The notes under the pieces are model-generated. The model did not search any database, had not been told where the DNA came from, and saw nothing but the letters and a program-made list of their open reading frames with translations. 7,390 nt of DNA from an uncultured Clostridia bacterium (GTDB lineage: Bacteria; Bacillota; Clostridia; Oscillospirales; Acutalibacteraceae): contig CAMMKL010000103.1 of assembly GCA_946497265.1 (NCBI GenBank), forward strand, positions 1 through 7,390. The letters are read 5' to 3'. Positions 5,914 to 7,390 of this stretch are shown piece after piece (position 1 is the first letter of the stretch; each line of letters starts with the position of its first letter). Both the position numbers and the translations under genes were made by a program.

Positions 5914-6356
5914 TGAGAAGGATATGCAGCCATTCGCCTGCGGAAACCGAGGCCATTGGAGAAAGACTGGCGGGCGCTCTGCAAGGCAACGAGGTGCTCG
6001 CCCTGTACGGCGGCATGGGGATGGGAAAAACTGCTTTTGTACGCGGCCTTGCGCGCGGCCTTGGAGTTCGTGGGGAAGTATCCAGCCCCACTTTTGCCCT
6101 GGTGCATGAATATCAGGGGCGCGTACCGCTGTACCACTTTGACATGTACCGCGTCGGCAGCTGGGACGATCTGTATTCGACGGGTTTTTTCGATTATCTG
6201 GACTGCGGGGCAGTGCTGGTGATCGAGTGGAGCGAAAACATTGAGGCCGCCCTGCCGGACGGCGTGATCCGTATTACATTGGAAAAAGGCGATGGGGAGC
6301 AAGAGCGCACCCTGACGATAGAAGGGATGGAAGCAGATGAAACTTTTGGCAATTGA
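5913..6356 (+). CDS. tsaE: tRNA t6A37 threonylcarbamoylation ATPase TsaE
   Basis: TsaE is the small ATPase that, with TsaB and TsaD, completes N6-threonylcarbamoyladenosine at position 37 of ANN-decoding tRNAs, from threonylcarbamoyl-AMP made by TsaC. The 147-residue length is normal. Motifs are the Walker A loop GGMGMGKT (33-40), SSPTFALVHEY (57-67), YHFDMYR (74-80) and VIEWSE (103-108), whose glutamate corresponds to the one conserved in the family. The Walker A is usually GDLGAGKT; here D is G and A is M, but the binding residues GKT are kept. Its ATG overlaps the fhs stop by one base and GAAGGG lies about eight bases upstream inside fhs. It overlaps tsaB by 20 bases, the natural partner. 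Confidence 0.95.
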   Translation: MRRICSHSPAETEAIGERLAGALQGNEVLALYGGMGMGKTAFVRGLARGLGVRGEVSSPTFALVHEYQGRVPLYHFDMYRVGSWDDLYSTGFFDYLDCGAVLVIEWSENIEAALPDGVIRITLEKGDGEQERTLTIEGMEADETFGN

Positions 6357-7044
6357 TTCTTCCGCCACGGCGGCCTCCGCCGCCTTGTTGGAAGACGGTG
6401 TGCTGCGTGGAGAATTTTTCATCAACACCAAGCTTACCCACAGCCAGACGTTGATGCCTATGGTGGACGCTTTGCTGAAAAATACCTGTATTCCTATAAA
6501 GGACATCGACTTGTTCGCCGTGGCGGCGGGACCGGGTTCTTTTACCGGCGTACGCATCGGCGTAGCGGCAGTCAAGGGGATGGCGATGGCGCAGGGAAAA
6601 CCATGCGTTTCGGTTTCTACTCTGGAGGCCATGGCCTATACGGCCTGCTGTTTTGACGGTTTGGTCTGCGCTGTGATGGACGCTCGCTGCAATCAAGTCT
6701 ATAACGCTCTGTTTCAGGTGGAAAAGGGAAGAATGATCCGGCTTACGCCGGACCGCGCGTTGTCGATAGCGGAGTTAGCGAAAGAGCTTTCCGGTTATCA
6801 GCAGCCCATTTTTTTGGTTGGAGACGGAGCCGATTTGTGCTATAATCATTATACCGGACCAATCCCCGGTATCCGTCTTGTGCCCGCGCATGTGCGTTTT
6901 CAGCATGCGTCCGGAGTAGGAGCGGCGGCGTATATCTTGGCAAAAGAGGGAAAAACACTCTCTCCCGCCCAGCTGATGCCGGTTTACCTACGTCTGCCAC
7001 AGGCGGAACGCGAACTAAAAAAGAAGAAAGAAGGGAAACAATGA
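6337..7044 (+). CDS. tsaB: tRNA t6A37 threonylcarbamoylation subunit TsaB
   Basis: TsaB is the catalytically inactive ASKHA-fold partner that binds TsaD and TsaE in the t6A37 complex. The 235-residue protein begins MKLLAIDSSATAASAAL, the first beta-hairpin typical of the fold, then shows THSQTLMPMVDALL (34-47), AGPGSFTGVRIG (64-75), DARCNQVYNALF (115-126) and the tail motif PVYLRLPQAERE (215-226). The N-terminal half matches the family best and the C-terminal half is more variable, as usual. It starts 20 bases before the tsaE stop with GGAAG upstream, and its TGA overlaps the rpiB start as ATGA. In many Bacillota tsaB is followed by rimI and tsaD; here rpiB follows, so tsaD must be elsewhere. 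The Lys-rich C-terminus (ELKKKKEGKQ) overlaps the purine-rich rpiB ribosome binding site. Confidence 0.95.
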   Translation: MKLLAIDSSATAASAALLEDGVLRGEFFINTKLTHSQTLMPMVDALLKNTCIPIKDIDLFAVAAGPGSFTGVRIGVAAVKGMAMAQGKPCVSVSTLEAMAYTACCFDGLVCAVMDARCNQVYNALFQVEKGRMIRLTPDRALSIAELAKELSGYQQPIFLVGDGADLCYNHYTGPIPGIRLVPAHVRFQHASGVGAAAYILAKEGKTLSPAQLMPVYLRLPQAERELKKKKEGKQ

Positions 7045-7390
7045 TCGCACTGGGAGCGGATCATGGCGGTTTTCAAATCAAGGAAGCCGTGAAACAATAT
7101 CTGGAGGAAAAAGGCATTGCCTATCACGATTACGGTACTTACAGCGAGGCGTCTGTCAATTACGCGCCGTTTGCCTATCAGGTGGCCACGGCAGTGGCCA
7201 AAGGTGAATGCGAAAAAGGAATCTTGTGCTGCGGCACCGGGATCGGTGTTTCTATGGCGGCCAACAAAGTGAAAGGAATCCGGGCGGCCGTTGTTACCAA
7301 CGAATTCTGTGCAGAGATGACCCGCCGCCACAACGACGCCAACATCTTATGCATGGGGGGGCGTGGTATCAGCAAAGAGCAGGCCGTAAC
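7041..7390 (+). CDS. rpiB: Ribose-5-phosphate isomerase B, 3' end missing
   Basis: RpiB interconverts ribose 5-phosphate and ribulose 5-phosphate in the non-oxidative pentose phosphate pathway. The 116 visible residues of a protein usually about 145-150 long include ALGADHGG (3-10, the phosphate/substrate end), ILCCGTGIGVSMAANK (61-76) with the catalytic cysteine expected at C64 in CGTG, GIRAAV (79-84) and the RRHNDANIL stretch (95-103) with the active-site histidine H97. The family position usually reading YPDYA or YPHYA is YAPFA here (41-45), a mild oddity. LacAB/RpiB relatives include allose and galactose 6-phosphate isomerases; the CGTGIG and HNDAN motifs favour RpiB. The start overlaps the tsaB stop by four bases (ATGA), with GAAGGG about six bases upstream. 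The right edge cuts the gene. Confidence 0.94.
   Translation, partial: MIALGADHGGFQIKEAVKQYLEEKGIAYHDYGTYSEASVNYAPFAYQVATAVAKGECEKGILCCGTGIGVSMAANKVKGIRAAVVTNEFCAEMTRRHNDANILCMGGRGISKEQAV

Overview
The window reads as an ordinary stretch of chromosome from a Gram-positive anaerobe, most likely a Clostridia-class Bacillota (Oscillospirales-like). This is inferred from the gene set: a clostridial-type YgiQ, a free-standing ComEC-like metallo-hydrolase paired with a DUF3006 protein, a SEDS polymerase with an FSAGGSS motif, and formate-tetrahydrofolate ligase. Moderately high GC, Shine-Dalgarno sites of the GGAGG/AAGGGG type and sigma-A-like promoters agree. No transposase, phage gene, CRISPR array, tRNA or rRNA was seen.

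Left part (1-2347, + strand): the 3' part of a YgiQ-family radical SAM gene cut by the window edge, then a membrane-anchored MBL-fold hydrolase whose start lies 85 bases inside ygiQ, then a small DUF3006 gene. They look like one transcription unit.

Middle (2348-2807): 460 bases with no convincing gene. They hold two related hairpins sharing a 13-base direct repeat. Between them is a roughly 200-base block whose ends pair and which finishes in a run of seven T, giving a weak candidate for a small structured RNA. I do not recognise the family.

Right-middle (2808-4245): a RodA/FtsW-type peptidoglycan glycosyltransferase on the - strand. A good promoter (TTGAAC, 17 bases, TATAAT) lies about 190 bases before its start codon, leaving a long hairpin-rich leader. 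A back-to-back extended -10 promoter drives the + strand in the other direction.

Right part (4246-7390, + strand): fhs, tsaE, tsaB and rpiB, each overlapping the next by 1 to 20 bases, so very likely one translationally coupled operon. It joins one-carbon folate metabolism, the tRNA t6A37 pathway and the pentose phosphate pathway. rpiB runs off the right edge.

I see no wholly new multi-gene system here. The parts worth a second look are noncoding: the structured block between the convergent units and the long rodA leader.
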